Assembly: GCF_024199845.1 (NCBI RefSeq)
Contig: NZ_JANADO010000001.1
Location: 2,046,001-2,110,000, forward strand
Origin: Bradyrhizobium sp. CCGB12
GTDB taxonomy: Bacteria > Pseudomonadota > Alphaproteobacteria > Rhizobiales > Xanthobacteraceae
Length of the DNA stretch: 64,000 nucleotides
Direction of reading: 5' to 3'
Part shown: one piece after another, positions 33,898-41,972 of the stretch
How the letters are laid out: each line of letters begins with the position of its first letter
Numbering within the stretch: position 1 is the stretch's first letter
Position numbers and translations under genes: made by a program
Notes under the pieces: generated by a model
The model's database searches: none
What the model saw: only the letters and a program-made list of their open reading frames with translations
What the model was told of the DNA's origin: nothing

Positions 33898-34802
33898 GAT
33901 GATCCTCCTTCAAGTCTGTCATGAACAAGCGAATCAGCAATTCGGTTCCTGCGGAATTGTTGGGATGGCTGGCCTGTAGCCGTCGCCACAATAACTTGCG
34001 TTGCCCGACGGGCAAAACAGGCGAGCCCTCGGTCAAGACCTATCGTCAAAAATATTCGCCTTTACAGAAATTCGGAAATCGCGCATGTTGTACTCACTCC
34101 GGCCCAAGGTAAAGGGGCGTATCGCGATCGTCACGAACGCGGGCCGGGCGGCGGTGGACGTGGACCACATCGGCGCGAAGGACTTCGCAGGGCGGAGAGC
34201 CGTGAGCGAAGGCGTCGCGCACACGAACGGTGTGATCCGCGTACGGCCAAATCGTGTCGTCCTGGCGCCCGGGGTCTGTGCGCCAAGTCTTGCGGTGATG
34301 TAGCGGCCCGACCGGGTACGAGCATCAGCCATCCGCAAGGCGACGGGGGCAATAGTGCATCGCTCCCCGGGGAGAGCGCGACATAAGCCGTTCCAACCAC
34401 TGCGCAGGGAAGGCCGGGATGCTCCGGTTGCCCTGTTCTCCGCTGTGCATGAAGCATACGCAGTCTGCTCTTGGCATAGCGGTCCATGGGAGCCAGCCGG
34501 CTCCCGGTCTTCCCTGCGCCCTTTCACAAAGAGGGCAACTCGCTGCCACAGCTCGGGTGCTTTTGCACCGCGAGATCGCGATCGCGTATCCAGCCAATCA
34601 TCTGCGACACCACGCAGACGCGGCCCAAAATCATCCTTCTTAACTTTTTGAAATGCTGGAACCGCAAGTTGCGGCGGAAGCTGCAGACATTGCCGGCCTG
34701 GGCCGTTCCGACCGGTAAGCGACTCCCAAGGAACTGGGGTCCCGGTGCCAACCTCCCACCGGGGCCCACTTTCTTCCATTCGAAATCCGCCGTGAAAGTC
34801 CT
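33898..34802. other. 0.9-kb stretch without a convincing gene; probable remnant of a dispersed repeat
   Basis: No ORF here has a good ribosome site together with protein-like composition. Short readings such as MLYSLRPKVKGRIAIVTNAG (from 34085 +) resemble false ORFs that, from memory, recur wherever a repeated non-coding element occurs in Bradyrhizobium. The stretch contains a long-range inverted repeat (34402-34519), a hairpin GGGAGCC / GGCTCCC (34488-34505), and another, GGGTCCCGGTG / CACCGGGGCCC, at 34737-34767 just before the next gene. It is likely an old repeat or mobile-element remnant. Confidence 0.5.
34402..34519. repeat. Long-range inverted repeat
   Basis: GCGCAGGGAAGGCCGGG (34402-34418) and CCCGGTCTTCCCTGCGC (34503-34519) are reverse complements at 16 of 17 positions, 84 bases apart. 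A perfect 7-bp hairpin lies inside next to the right arm. No transposase-like ORF is present between them. It could be a small structured element or the folded core of a dispersed repeat. Confidence 0.55.
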
Positions 34803-35009
34803 ATGACCGCCAAACGTAACCGCAGGAAACAGACCCGATCGCTCCAGGAGCGGTTGACGGCCTTCGCCGAGAACGCCCGAGAGCGCGCGCTCAGCCTGCC
34901 GCCCGGCAAGGAGCGCGAGATGCTGCTGCGCCGCGCCAAGCAGAACGAGGTGACCTCGAACCTGACGGACTGGCTGAGCACACCCGTCTACCCAAGACGA
35001 GGAGGATGA
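34803..35009 (+). CDS. Short rhizobial-type protein ending in a TDWL motif
   Basis: 68 residues, basic and helical (ERLTAFAENARERALSLPPG, then EREMLLRRAKQNEVTSNLTDWLS). The pattern of an Arg/Ala-rich helix, a PPGxER turn and a C-terminal D/E-W-L motif recurs in short rhizobial proteins. The stop overlaps the next ATG (ATGA), so the two small proteins are translationally coupled. The function is unknown. Confidence 0.72.
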   Translation: MTAKRNRRKQTRSLQERLTAFAENARERALSLPPGKEREMLLRRAKQNEVTSNLTDWLSTPVYPRRGG

Positions 35010-35212
35010 CGATGCGGAGCATGAAGCACTATCGCGCGTTCCAGATCGATCCGGACGGTCACGTGTTCGGATGCATCAATCTCGTATGCGACAACGACGA
35101 GCAGGCCAAGCGCGAGGCCGCTGCGCTCGTGCTGGTCCACCGCATCGAGCTGTGGCGGCTCGACCAGCGCATTGCGCGCTTCGATCTGCCGCAGGAGGTG
35201 GCTCGGCAATAG
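35006..35212 (+). CDS. Short protein of the YRAF...ELWRLDQ family
   Basis: 68 residues. The reading HYRAFQIDPDGHVFGCINLVC, with DNDEQAKREA and HRIELWRLDQRIARFD, matches the protein at 44767-44961 (YRALIMG, then SSAERLVDGRDVELWQMDRP, VARFD), so the window holds two members of one family. The fold is probably a small alpha/beta unit. The function is unknown. It is coupled to the upstream gene by an ATGA overlap. Confidence 0.75.
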   Translation: MTMRSMKHYRAFQIDPDGHVFGCINLVCDNDEQAKREAAALVLVHRIELWRLDQRIARFDLPQEVARQ

Positions 35213-35277
35213 AGCTATGGGAACCGCGCGCAGCGCCCCGGGTTGGTCGGACTGTACCGATCTCGGCAGGAGCCAGC

Positions 35278-36354
35278 ATGACGGAAGCCGACGTTCGCAA
35301 GGGGATGCCGCCCGTCAAGCTGTCGCGTGAGGAGTTCGAGCGGCGTTACAAAGCTCAATTTGTCGATCCCGCCTTTGCATCGCTGCAACGCGAGCTCGAT
35401 GCCATCGTCGGCGCCGCCTGGGACGCCTACAGCCATTCGCGCAAGGCGCCGCTGACGCGCAAGGCGGGCGCAGGTTTCTCCGACCCCGACTACGACATCG
35501 CCATCGACTGGCTCGATGCGCGCGCGAAAATCCTGGAAGCGCAGCGACGGCATGACGATGCGAACGAGACGCCGCGCATCCTGATCATCAACGGCTCGGC
35601 CCGAAGCGAGCACACCTGTCCCGGCGAGATGTCGAAGACCTGGCGCATGGTCAAGCTGGCCGAGCCTGTTTTCATCGAGATGGGATTTGCCGTCGACATC
35701 CTCGATCTGTCGCGGCTCGCCTCGGAGTTCGGCAAGAACATCCACCCCTGCAAATCCTGCGTCGGAACCGCGATGCCGCTGTGCCACTGGCCGTGCAGCT
35801 GCTACCCGAACTATTCGCTGGGACAGACCGGCGACTGGATGAACGAGATCTACCCGCTGTGGGTCGCCGCCCACGGCATCCTGATCCTGACGCCGGTGAA
35901 CTGGTATCAAGTGCCCACCGGCCTCAAGGCGATGATCGACCGCATGGTCTGCGCCGACGGCGGCAATCCCGATCCGAGCTCGACCCACGGCAAGAAGGCC
36001 ACGGAGGCCAAGGCGATGGAGCTGAAGGGCTGGTCTTATCCGCGCCATCTCGCCGGCCGTCATTTCGGCGTCGTCGTCCATGGCGATGCGGTCGGAGCCG
36101 AGGGCGTGCGCCGCGCCTTGTCCGACTGGCTCACCGACATGCAGCTGATCTCGGCAGGCCGCTTCGCCGAGCTCGACGGCTATGTCGGCTACATGGAGCC
36201 ATACGCGACCTCGCATCGCGCCCTCGATGATGACAGCGAATTCCAGCAGGAGATCATGAACGCGGCGCGGTCGCTGGGTAACGCCGTCCGGCTCGCGCGG
36301 AGCGGGCGGCTCGAGGAGCCTGGCGCGGGTCTTGCGGATCCGAACCCGAAGTGA
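35278..36354 (+). CDS. Flavodoxin-like NAD(P)H-dependent FMN reductase/oxidoreductase
   Basis: 358 residues. A helical N-terminal part of about 100 residues precedes a flavodoxin-like core: ILIINGSARSEHTCPGEMSK (phosphate-binding loop), HPCKSCVGTAMPLCHWPCSCYPNY (an unusual Cys-rich segment with five Cys) and ILILTPVNWYQVPTGLKAMIDR, as in NADPH-dependent FMN reductases. The Cys cluster might bind a metal or a disulfide redox pair, as in iron-sulfur flavoproteins (inference). The ATG follows GCAGGAGCCAGC. It stands as a single gene among small ORFs. Confidence 0.82.
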   Translation: MTEADVRKGMPPVKLSREEFERRYKAQFVDPAFASLQRELDAIVGAAWDAYSHSRKAPLTRKAGAGFSDPDYDIAIDWLDARAKILEAQRRHDDANETPRILIINGSARSEHTCPGEMSKTWRMVKLAEPVFIEMGFAVDILDLSRLASEFGKNIHPCKSCVGTAMPLCHWPCSCYPNYSLGQTGDWMNEIYPLWVAAHGILILTPVNWYQVPTGLKAMIDRMVCADGGNPDPSSTHGKKATEAKAMELKGWSYPRHLAGRHFGVVVHGDAVGAEGVRRALSDWLTDMQLISAGRFAELDGYVGYMEPYATSHRALDDDSEFQQEIMNAARSLGNAVRLARSGRLEEPGAGLADPNPK

Positions 36355-36456
36355 CCAGCGCATCACAATCGATCGGAACTGGGAACGAAGTGCGCGACGT
36401 GGTCTTGGTTGCGTGGAACGCTCAACATCGACGCGATGCCGCGAAGGACAAGGCCC

Positions 36457-36645
36457 ATGCTGGAAGAGAAACTCAAGGACGCCATCGTCGACGAGCTGAA
36501 GCGGCAGGCCGCAGACCGGCCGCAAGCGCTCAAGATCCAAGGCGCAGACGATGTGAAGCGCTCGGAGGAGCTGACCGTCAACGGCAAGGTCGATCTTGGC
36601 GCGCTGGTCATGGTGATCGCGGGATCGGTCGCGGGCGGGCCCTAG
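36457..36645 (+). CDS. Hypothetical small protein
   Basis: 62 residues from ATG at 36457 with AAGGACAAGG before it. It has a charged helix (LEEKLKDAIVDELKRQAA) and a hydrophobic, Gly-ending C-terminus (LGALVMVIAGSVAGGP). No known domain. It is convergent with the ORF at 36655. Confidence 0.5.
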   Translation: MLEEKLKDAIVDELKRQAADRPQALKIQGADDVKRSEELTVNGKVDLGALVMVIAGSVAGGP

Positions 36646-36654
36646 CTCGTTCCT

Positions 36655-36912
36655 TTAGCCATATTCCTCGCCGATGCCGTATTCCCGGTAGATCTCCAGT
36701 GGATCGCGGTCGGGAAACAGGCGGCATTTGGCCTGGGCGAGGTGCAGGCTCACCGCCGCCGGCTCCTTGCCGTTCGAGAGCAGCTTGCGGATGTCGTCCA
36801 TATGCGCGTTCGGCCGGTGCTTTGCATCGAGCTGCTCCAGCGCGACCAGCGCGGTCGCGAGGGCCTCGGTCAGAACCCAGTCGTCGTGGCCCGTGATTCC
36901 CTTCTTCGGCAT
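36655..36912 (-). CDS. Hypothetical small protein
   Basis: 85 residues from ATG at 36912 (an upstream ATG at 36927 is also in frame). Helical (WVLTEALATALVALEQLDAK, then RPNAHMDDIRKLLSNG), ending acidic (EIYREYGIGEEYG). No known domain. Confidence 0.6.
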   Translation of the reverse strand: MPKKGITGHDDWVLTEALATALVALEQLDAKHRPNAHMDDIRKLLSNGKEPAAVSLHLAQAKCRLFPDRDPLEIYREYGIGEEYG

Positions 36913-37197
36913 CGGCAGACCCCACATGTGGCGACGCTCGATAGTCTATCGCGACTTCCGCCAGATCGCCATTGAGCCGTCGCGGCTTGCGGGTGGAAAT
37001 GGGCCGACGGCGCGCGCCTGACTGCATTATGGCCGCGTGTGGCTAAATGGCGGCAAGTTGCGGCGCGATAGTATCTTTCTCGAAATAAGTTTCGCGTAGA
37101 CGGGCCCGAACGGCATCCAGGCCGCTGTTCTGTTCCGGTCTGGGCCCCCGATTCCTATGCGCAACGACCCGCGCTACCCTTCAAGGCTCGAGCCAGC

Positions 37198-37572
37198 ATG
37201 GTTTTTCTCAGCTTCGTCTACCGCTTCGTCACCAATTTCGCGTTCCTGGCGGTGGTCTATTTCAGCCTGAACTTCATGGAGAAGTATCCGAACCGCGCGA
37301 TCCTGGCGATCCTGGTGCTGGTCTATGCCGCCATGCGCGCGGCCTCGACGCTGCGCGCGTTCTACTTTTTCCAGAAGATCGAGAAGCTGGAGGCCGAGAC
37401 GCGGCGCCTTCAGGCCCCGATCAATGATGGCTCGGGCGGAACCGCGGCACGCAAGCAGGTCGTTGCCGACGTTGGGCGGCTGCGGCGCGACGGCGAGCTG
37501 AAGTCCTATATGGATCTGTTCTTCCTGGCGCTGATCGTGCTGCTCTGCGTCGCCGCGATCATGCGGCAGTAG
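37198..37572 (+). CDS. Hypothetical inner-membrane protein
   Basis: 124 residues with three hydrophobic segments (residues about 8-26, 32-56 and 104-122) and a helical charged loop (FFQKIEKLEAETRRLQ) between the second and third. No family was recognised. It ends before a palindrome shared with the convergent deacetylase gene. Confidence 0.75.
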   Translation: MVFLSFVYRFVTNFAFLAVVYFSLNFMEKYPNRAILAILVLVYAAMRAASTLRAFYFFQKIEKLEAETRRLQAPINDGSGGTAARKQVVADVGRLRRDGELKSYMDLFFLALIVLLCVAAIMRQ

Positions 37573-37638
37573 GAGCCGTATCCGGGCGAAGTGCCTGGCG
37601 GTCGCGTGAACAACGCGTCAAGATAAGAAATCTGCAGC

Positions 37639-37665
37639 ATCGGTTCTGATTCAATCAGAACCGAT
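37639..37665. terminator. 27-bp palindrome between convergent genes
   Basis: ATCGGTTCTGATT (37639-37651) and AATCAGAACCGAT (37653-37665) form a perfect palindrome around one base. It lies midway in the 99-bp gap between the membrane-protein stop and the convergent deacetylase stop. No T-run. The GGTTCTGATT core recurs, from memory, as a dispersed palindrome in Bradyrhizobium, and here it probably ends both transcripts. Confidence 0.6.
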
Positions 37666-37671
37666 CATGCT

Positions 37672-38967
37672 CTAAGCGCGCTTCTTCACGCCGGCGACGC
37701 GGGTTGGACGCGGCGCGGCGCTCTTCGGCACGGCACTATTGATCGCAGCAGCGTGCTTCGGCGTGCCATGCGCGGCGTGCGCCGTCCGGTGTCCCTGCGG
37801 CTTGACCTGTGACCTCACTGCCTTGCCCTTTGCTGCCTTGTCCTTGGCCGGATGAGGCCTCTCGGCAGCCATCGCCATCCGCGTCGCGGCGCGCCGCGAC
37901 AATGTCGTCGACAGCAGCACCTCGACCGAACCCTCGGGAATCGCAAAGAGGTCGTGGCCGGGGACGGGCAGGGTGGCCGCGACATTCGCCTGCGCCATGG
38001 TCCGGCGTGGCAGCAGCGGCTGATGCTCGGTCTGCGCATTGAGATCCGCAAGAGATGGCGCCGGCAGCATCCGGGTCTGCGCGAACACGAAATTCGGCAC
38101 GCGCGGCCAGCGCGCGATCGGCGTCGTCTCCGTTGGCGGATGCAGCAGCCATTCCACCGGCGTGGTCGGCGTTGCCGGCCGGTCGGCGGTCGCAGGCACC
38201 ACATGGACGATGCGGTAGCCGCGCGCCTTGAGATCGCGGATGATCCTCGGCAGCGCCGCCACCGTGCGAGCCTGGATGTCGTGCAGCAGCAGGATGCCCT
38301 TGCCCTTGGCCTCCAGCCGCTGCATCGCGAGCTGATAGACGCGATCGGACGACACATGGCGCCAGTCGTCGGCCGGGAAATCGGCGCTCCAGACCTGGAT
38401 GCCGCGCGAGATCAGGAGGTTCTCTACGCCTTCGGCGCGCATCAGGCCGGGAATGCGGAAGAACGGTGCGAGCTTGGACGGATCGGTCATCGCGGCCGAA
38501 GTCCACGCGATGCCGCCGTTGATCTCGGCCTCGGCCTTCTCGATCGGCATCCGGTCGAATGTCAGCGGATGGTCCATGCTATGCGTGCCGACAGTGTGAC
38601 CCGCCGCCACCAGCTTGCGCACGCCTTCCGGGTTGGCCTTGGCCTGCTGGCCGATGATGAAGAAGGTGGCCTTGATGCACTCGTCGGCGAGGATCTGGAG
38701 CACCTGGTTGGAATATTTCGGCAGCGGACCGTCGTCGAAGGTCAGGACCACTTCGTGGTCCTTCAGCGGCAGCGTCTCGCGATACTGCATGGTGCCGATC
38801 AGCGGATGTTCGCGCGGATCGACCACGAGGGTGCGGGAGGTGCCGAGCGCATCCGGATGGCCGGGACAGTCGGCCGCGAGCGCCGCCGGCGAAGCGGTCA
38901 GCAATCCCAACAACAGGCCAAGGACGGTCCACGGTCGCGTCCGCAAAACAACGCTACTTCCGATCAT
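37672..38967 (-). CDS. Secreted polysaccharide deacetylase (NodB-homology, CE4)
   Basis: 431 residues. A signal peptide (about 1-31, cleaved after ALAA) precedes the NodB domain at 70-265: catalytic base and metal Asp in LTFDDG (D78, D79), metal histidines in GTHSMDHP (H129, H133), then FFRIPG, where the usual RPPxG is changed to RIPG. A Pro/Ala-rich linker and a very basic C-terminal tail (about 345-431, many Lys, His and Ala) follow, which may bind the cell wall or nucleic acid. It probably deacetylates peptidoglycan or an exopolysaccharide. Paralogous to the next gene upstream. Confidence 0.87.
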   Translation of the reverse strand: MIGSSVVLRTRPWTVLGLLLGLLTASPAALAADCPGHPDALGTSRTLVVDPREHPLIGTMQYRETLPLKDHEVVLTFDDGPLPKYSNQVLQILADECIKATFFIIGQQAKANPEGVRKLVAAGHTVGTHSMDHPLTFDRMPIEKAEAEINGGIAWTSAAMTDPSKLAPFFRIPGLMRAEGVENLLISRGIQVWSADFPADDWRHVSSDRVYQLAMQRLEAKGKGILLLHDIQARTVAALPRIIRDLKARGYRIVHVVPATADRPATPTTPVEWLLHPPTETTPIARWPRVPNFVFAQTRMLPAPSLADLNAQTEHQPLLPRRTMAQANVAATLPVPGHDLFAIPEGSVEVLLSTTLSRRAATRMAMAAERPHPAKDKAAKGKAVRSQVKPQGHRTAHAAHGTPKHAAAINSAVPKSAAPRPTRVAGVKKRA

Positions 38968-39147
38968 GAACCTTCGTCTGCCCCCATATGCGATTACCGC
39001 CTTAATAGGTCGGAGACATCAGGAAACGGTTCAGGTGCAACGAACCCTTTCCCAAGCAAAGTCCCCCTTCATTTGCACGGGGTAGCATGAACAGAGTGTT
39101 AATAGGGCCAAAATCACCCCATTTTGCGCCGGCGTGACATTCCGGCA

Positions 39148-39954
39148 TCAATGCGCGTCGGCACTCTTATGCGTCGCACCCCCCGGCACGACGTGAACCA
39201 CCCGATAGCCGTTCTGCTTCAGATACCGCAGAAAGGCCGGCAGCATCGCCGCCGTGCGCGCCTGGGCGTCGTGGAAGAGGATGATACCCTTGCCGCTCGC
39301 GGCCAGGCGCTCGGTGACGAGCTTCAATTCCTGCTCCGGCGTGATCCCTTCCCAGTCGTTGGCCCACAGGTCGGCCCCGAACACGACGATACCGCGGTCC
39401 TGGAGCAGGTCGAGCTGCGCGGGCGTCGACTCGAAATAGGGGAAGCGGAAGAACGGCGTTGAAGGCGTCGTCGTTGACACGCCATTCAGCGCCTTCTCGT
39501 CGGCCGCGATGCCGCGCTCGATGTCGCTCTTAGCCTTCTCGAACGGAATCCGCGCCATGTACGGGTGCGAGAAGGTGTGGTGGCCGATGGTGTGGCCCTC
39601 GCGGGCGATGCGCTTGACCATGTCAGGATGCCGGGAGGCGGACTGGCCGACCAGGAAGAAGGTCGCGCGCACGCATTCCTGCGCCAGCGCCGCCAGCACC
39701 TTCGACGTCGTCGGCGGGTTCGGCCCGTCGTCGAAGGTCAGCACGACCTCGCGATCGGCGAGCGGCAGCGTCTGAGGGAAACTCTTCAGGCCCACGCGCG
39801 GGGTCGTCTTGGCATCGACGGCCAGCACGCGCGCGGTGCCGAGCGCGTCCTTGCGCGGGCACTCGGCGGCTTCAAGCGATGTGGCGCCAACGAGGCCCGC
39901 CAGCAGCGCGCCCAGGGTCATGGATGTCCATTCCGGCCGACGCATCTTTGTCAT
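39148..39954 (-). CDS. Secreted polysaccharide deacetylase (NodB-homology, CE4), compact paralogue
   Basis: 268 residues with a signal peptide (about 1-30, ending SLEAA) and a NodB domain: LTFDDG (D75, D76), HTIGHHTFSHP (H126/H130) and FFRFPYF. It lacks the basic C-terminal tail of the downstream paralogue. The two share the segment CPxxDALGTxRxLxVD after the signal peptide, so they arose by tandem duplication. The 180-bp gap between them contains no hairpin that clearly separates transcription. Confidence 0.87.
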   Translation of the reverse strand: MTKMRRPEWTSMTLGALLAGLVGATSLEAAECPRKDALGTARVLAVDAKTTPRVGLKSFPQTLPLADREVVLTFDDGPNPPTTSKVLAALAQECVRATFFLVGQSASRHPDMVKRIAREGHTIGHHTFSHPYMARIPFEKAKSDIERGIAADEKALNGVSTTTPSTPFFRFPYFESTPAQLDLLQDRGIVVFGADLWANDWEGITPEQELKLVTERLAASGKGIILFHDAQARTAAMLPAFLRYLKQNGYRVVHVVPGGATHKSADAH

Positions 39955-40036
39955 TGCGCTCGCAGTTCCCTTGTGGGTATTGCCTGACCGTCAGCCCAGA
40001 CCATCTGATCCCACCTGTCAACCGGCGAGGCGCGCC

Positions 40037-41458
40037 ATGGATGAACATATGGACGGTGCCCCTCCCGCCGCGGATTCGGTACTCGACCACGTGCCGATGC
40101 GCAACGAGGACGGCGAAATTCGTCACGAATTCGTCGAGGAAATCGCCCATGCGATCGAGGCTGGGGACTCGGCGCAGCTGCGCGCGATCGTGGCCGAACT
40201 GCACGAGGCCGATCTCGGCGACCTGATCGGCGCATTGGAGCCTGACGACCGTGTCCGCCTGGTCGAGCTGACCGGGCGCGATTTCGACTTCTCCGCACTG
40301 AACGAGGTCGACGAGGCCGTGCGCGAGGAGATCCTCGAGGAGCTGCCGCCGGAGACGGTCGCAGAAGGTGTCCGCGAGCTCGAATCCGACGATGCGGTCG
40401 AGCTGCTGGAAACCCTCGACGCCGAGGAACAGGAGGAAATCCTCGAGAAGCTGCCGCTGCGCGAGCGCGTCGCGCTCGAGCGCAGCCTGCTATATCCGGA
40501 GAATTCCGCCGGCCGCCGGATGCAGACCGAGTTCATCGCAGTGCCCCAGGATTTCACCGTGGGCCAGGCGATCGATTACATGCGCGAGACGCCGGATCTG
40601 CCCGACCGCTTCTACGAGATCTACGTCGTCGACAAGGATCAGCACTGGCAGGGTGCCGTGCCGCTCGACGTGCTTCTGCGCGCCCGCCGCCCGGTGCCGC
40701 TCACCGAGCTCACCGACGAGGATCGTCGCCGTGTCTCCGTCCTGGAGGACCAGGAGGAGGTGGCGCGCATGTTCGGCAAGTACAATCTCGTGGCCGCGCC
40801 CGTGCTCGACACCCAGGACCGCCTGGTCGGCGTCATCACCGTCGACGACGTCGTCGACGTCATCGAGGAGGAGGCGGACGAGGACCTCAAGGCGCTCGGC
40901 GGCGTCACCAGCGACGAAGAGCTGTCGGACACGTTTCTGACCATCGCGCGCGGCCGCTTCAATTGGCTGCTGGTCAATCTCGCCACCGCGTTCCTCGCGT
41001 CCTCCGTGCTCGGCCTGTTCGAGGGGCAGCTCGAGAAGATGGTCGCGCTCGCCGTGCTGGCGCCGATCGTCGCGAGCCAGGGCGGCAATGCCGCCACCCA
41101 GACCATGACGGTTGCGGTGCGGGCGCTCGCGACCCGCGAGCTCGGCTCCTTCAACGCCTGGCGCGTGGTGATGCGCGAGACCCTGGTCGGCCTCGTCAAC
41201 GGTCTCGCCTTTGCGGTCATCACGGGCATCGCCGCCGTGGCCTGGTTCAAGATCCCCGGCCTCGGCATCGTCATCGGGCTTGCGATGGTCTGCAACCTCA
41301 TCGCCGGCGCGCTCGGCGGCATCCTGATCCCGATGGCGCTCGACCGTGTCAGGGCAGACCCGGCGGTGGCTTCCGGCACGTTTGTCACGACCGTGACCGA
41401 CGTCGTCGGCTTCTTCTCCTTCCTCGGCATTGCGACGCTCTGGTTCGGGTTGAGGTAG
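40037..41458 (+). CDS. mgtE: Magnesium transporter MgtE
   Basis: 473 residues. The N-terminal MgtE_N superhelix (about 30-150, repeated L-E-L-P units such as EILEELPPETVAEGVRELES), a CBS pair (about 155-280) and five membrane helices (about 320-473), with the pore region containing PIVASQGGNAATQTMTVAVR. The ATG at 40037 has GGCGAGG before it. MgtE is a Mg2+ channel gated by cytosolic Mg2+ through the N and CBS domains. No leader long enough for a Mg2+ riboswitch lies upstream (82 bp from the divergent deacetylase gene). Confidence 0.93.
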   Translation: MDEHMDGAPPAADSVLDHVPMRNEDGEIRHEFVEEIAHAIEAGDSAQLRAIVAELHEADLGDLIGALEPDDRVRLVELTGRDFDFSALNEVDEAVREEILEELPPETVAEGVRELESDDAVELLETLDAEEQEEILEKLPLRERVALERSLLYPENSAGRRMQTEFIAVPQDFTVGQAIDYMRETPDLPDRFYEIYVVDKDQHWQGAVPLDVLLRARRPVPLTELTDEDRRRVSVLEDQEEVARMFGKYNLVAAPVLDTQDRLVGVITVDDVVDVIEEEADEDLKALGGVTSDEELSDTFLTIARGRFNWLLVNLATAFLASSVLGLFEGQLEKMVALAVLAPIVASQGGNAATQTMTVAVRALATRELGSFNAWRVVMRETLVGLVNGLAFAVITGIAAVAWFKIPGLGIVIGLAMVCNLIAGALGGILIPMALDRVRADPAVASGTFVTTVTDVVGFFSFLGIATLWFGLR

Positions 41459-41549
41459 CTCTCACCACCATTGTCATTATGACGGCTCCGCCAATCATCT
41501 TTAATCCGAACTTAAGCGACCTGCCGCATCATCGCCTTCGCTTGGGGAA

Positions 41550-41852
41550 ATGGGCATGCGGTTGCGGCTGAAGGCGGACGGACGGATCGTCGAATTGCGG
41601 GACGGACGGGAATTTCCGGTCCAGCCTGCGGCCACTGCCGCGCCAGGCGAGGCTGGCCCGTTCGCGGTGCGCGATCTGCGCCGCCGCGCCTGCCTGACCC
41701 AGATGGAGTTCGCCGCAAAGCTCGGCGTCCCCGTCGAGACCATCCGCAACTGGGAGCAGGGCAAGCGTGCCCCGCGGGGACCGGCTCGCGCGTTGCTCGC
41801 CGTGATCGCGCATGCGCCGGAGACCGTATTCCAGGCGCTCGCCAAGGTCTGA
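41550..41852 (+). CDS. XRE-type helix-turn-helix protein
   Basis: 100 residues. The HTH is at about 40-70 (LTQMEFAAKLGVPVETIRNW, then EQGKRAPRGPARALL), the pattern of HigA/XRE-like DNA-binding proteins. The first 35 residues are a polar extension. No partner toxin gene is adjacent on either side, so it is not clearly half of a toxin-antitoxin pair. The start could also be the ATG at 41556. Confidence 0.82.
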   Translation: MGMRLRLKADGRIVELRDGREFPVQPAATAAPGEAGPFAVRDLRRRACLTQMEFAAKLGVPVETIRNWEQGKRAPRGPARALLAVIAHAPETVFQALAKV

Positions 41853-41972
41853 CGCGCACCTCCCGTGAGTCTTGCAGTGAATATCCGGTCCGACCGCTGC
41901 GGCTCCCGTTGGCAGCATTATTGGCCCGGTCCATAATGACATTTGGGGCTGCCGCAACAGAGAGGATTCCTC

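Noticed and set aside
35220..35244. EcfG-type promoter GGAAC-N16-GGTT before the flavodoxin-like gene
   Set aside because: The -10 element matches at only three of four bases and the spacing is 16, so chance occurrence in a GC-rich interval is likely.
37672..39954. Nodulation gene nodB
   Set aside because: Both deacetylases have signal peptides, differ in length from NodB, and have no nod genes or nod box nearby.
39955..40036. Mg2+ riboswitch before mgtE
   Set aside because: The gap is 82 bp and shows no multi-stem structure of the M-box type.
41550..41852. Antitoxin of a toxin-antitoxin pair
   Set aside because: The XRE protein has no small toxin-like ORF on either side: mgtE lies upstream and an aldo/keto reductase downstream.
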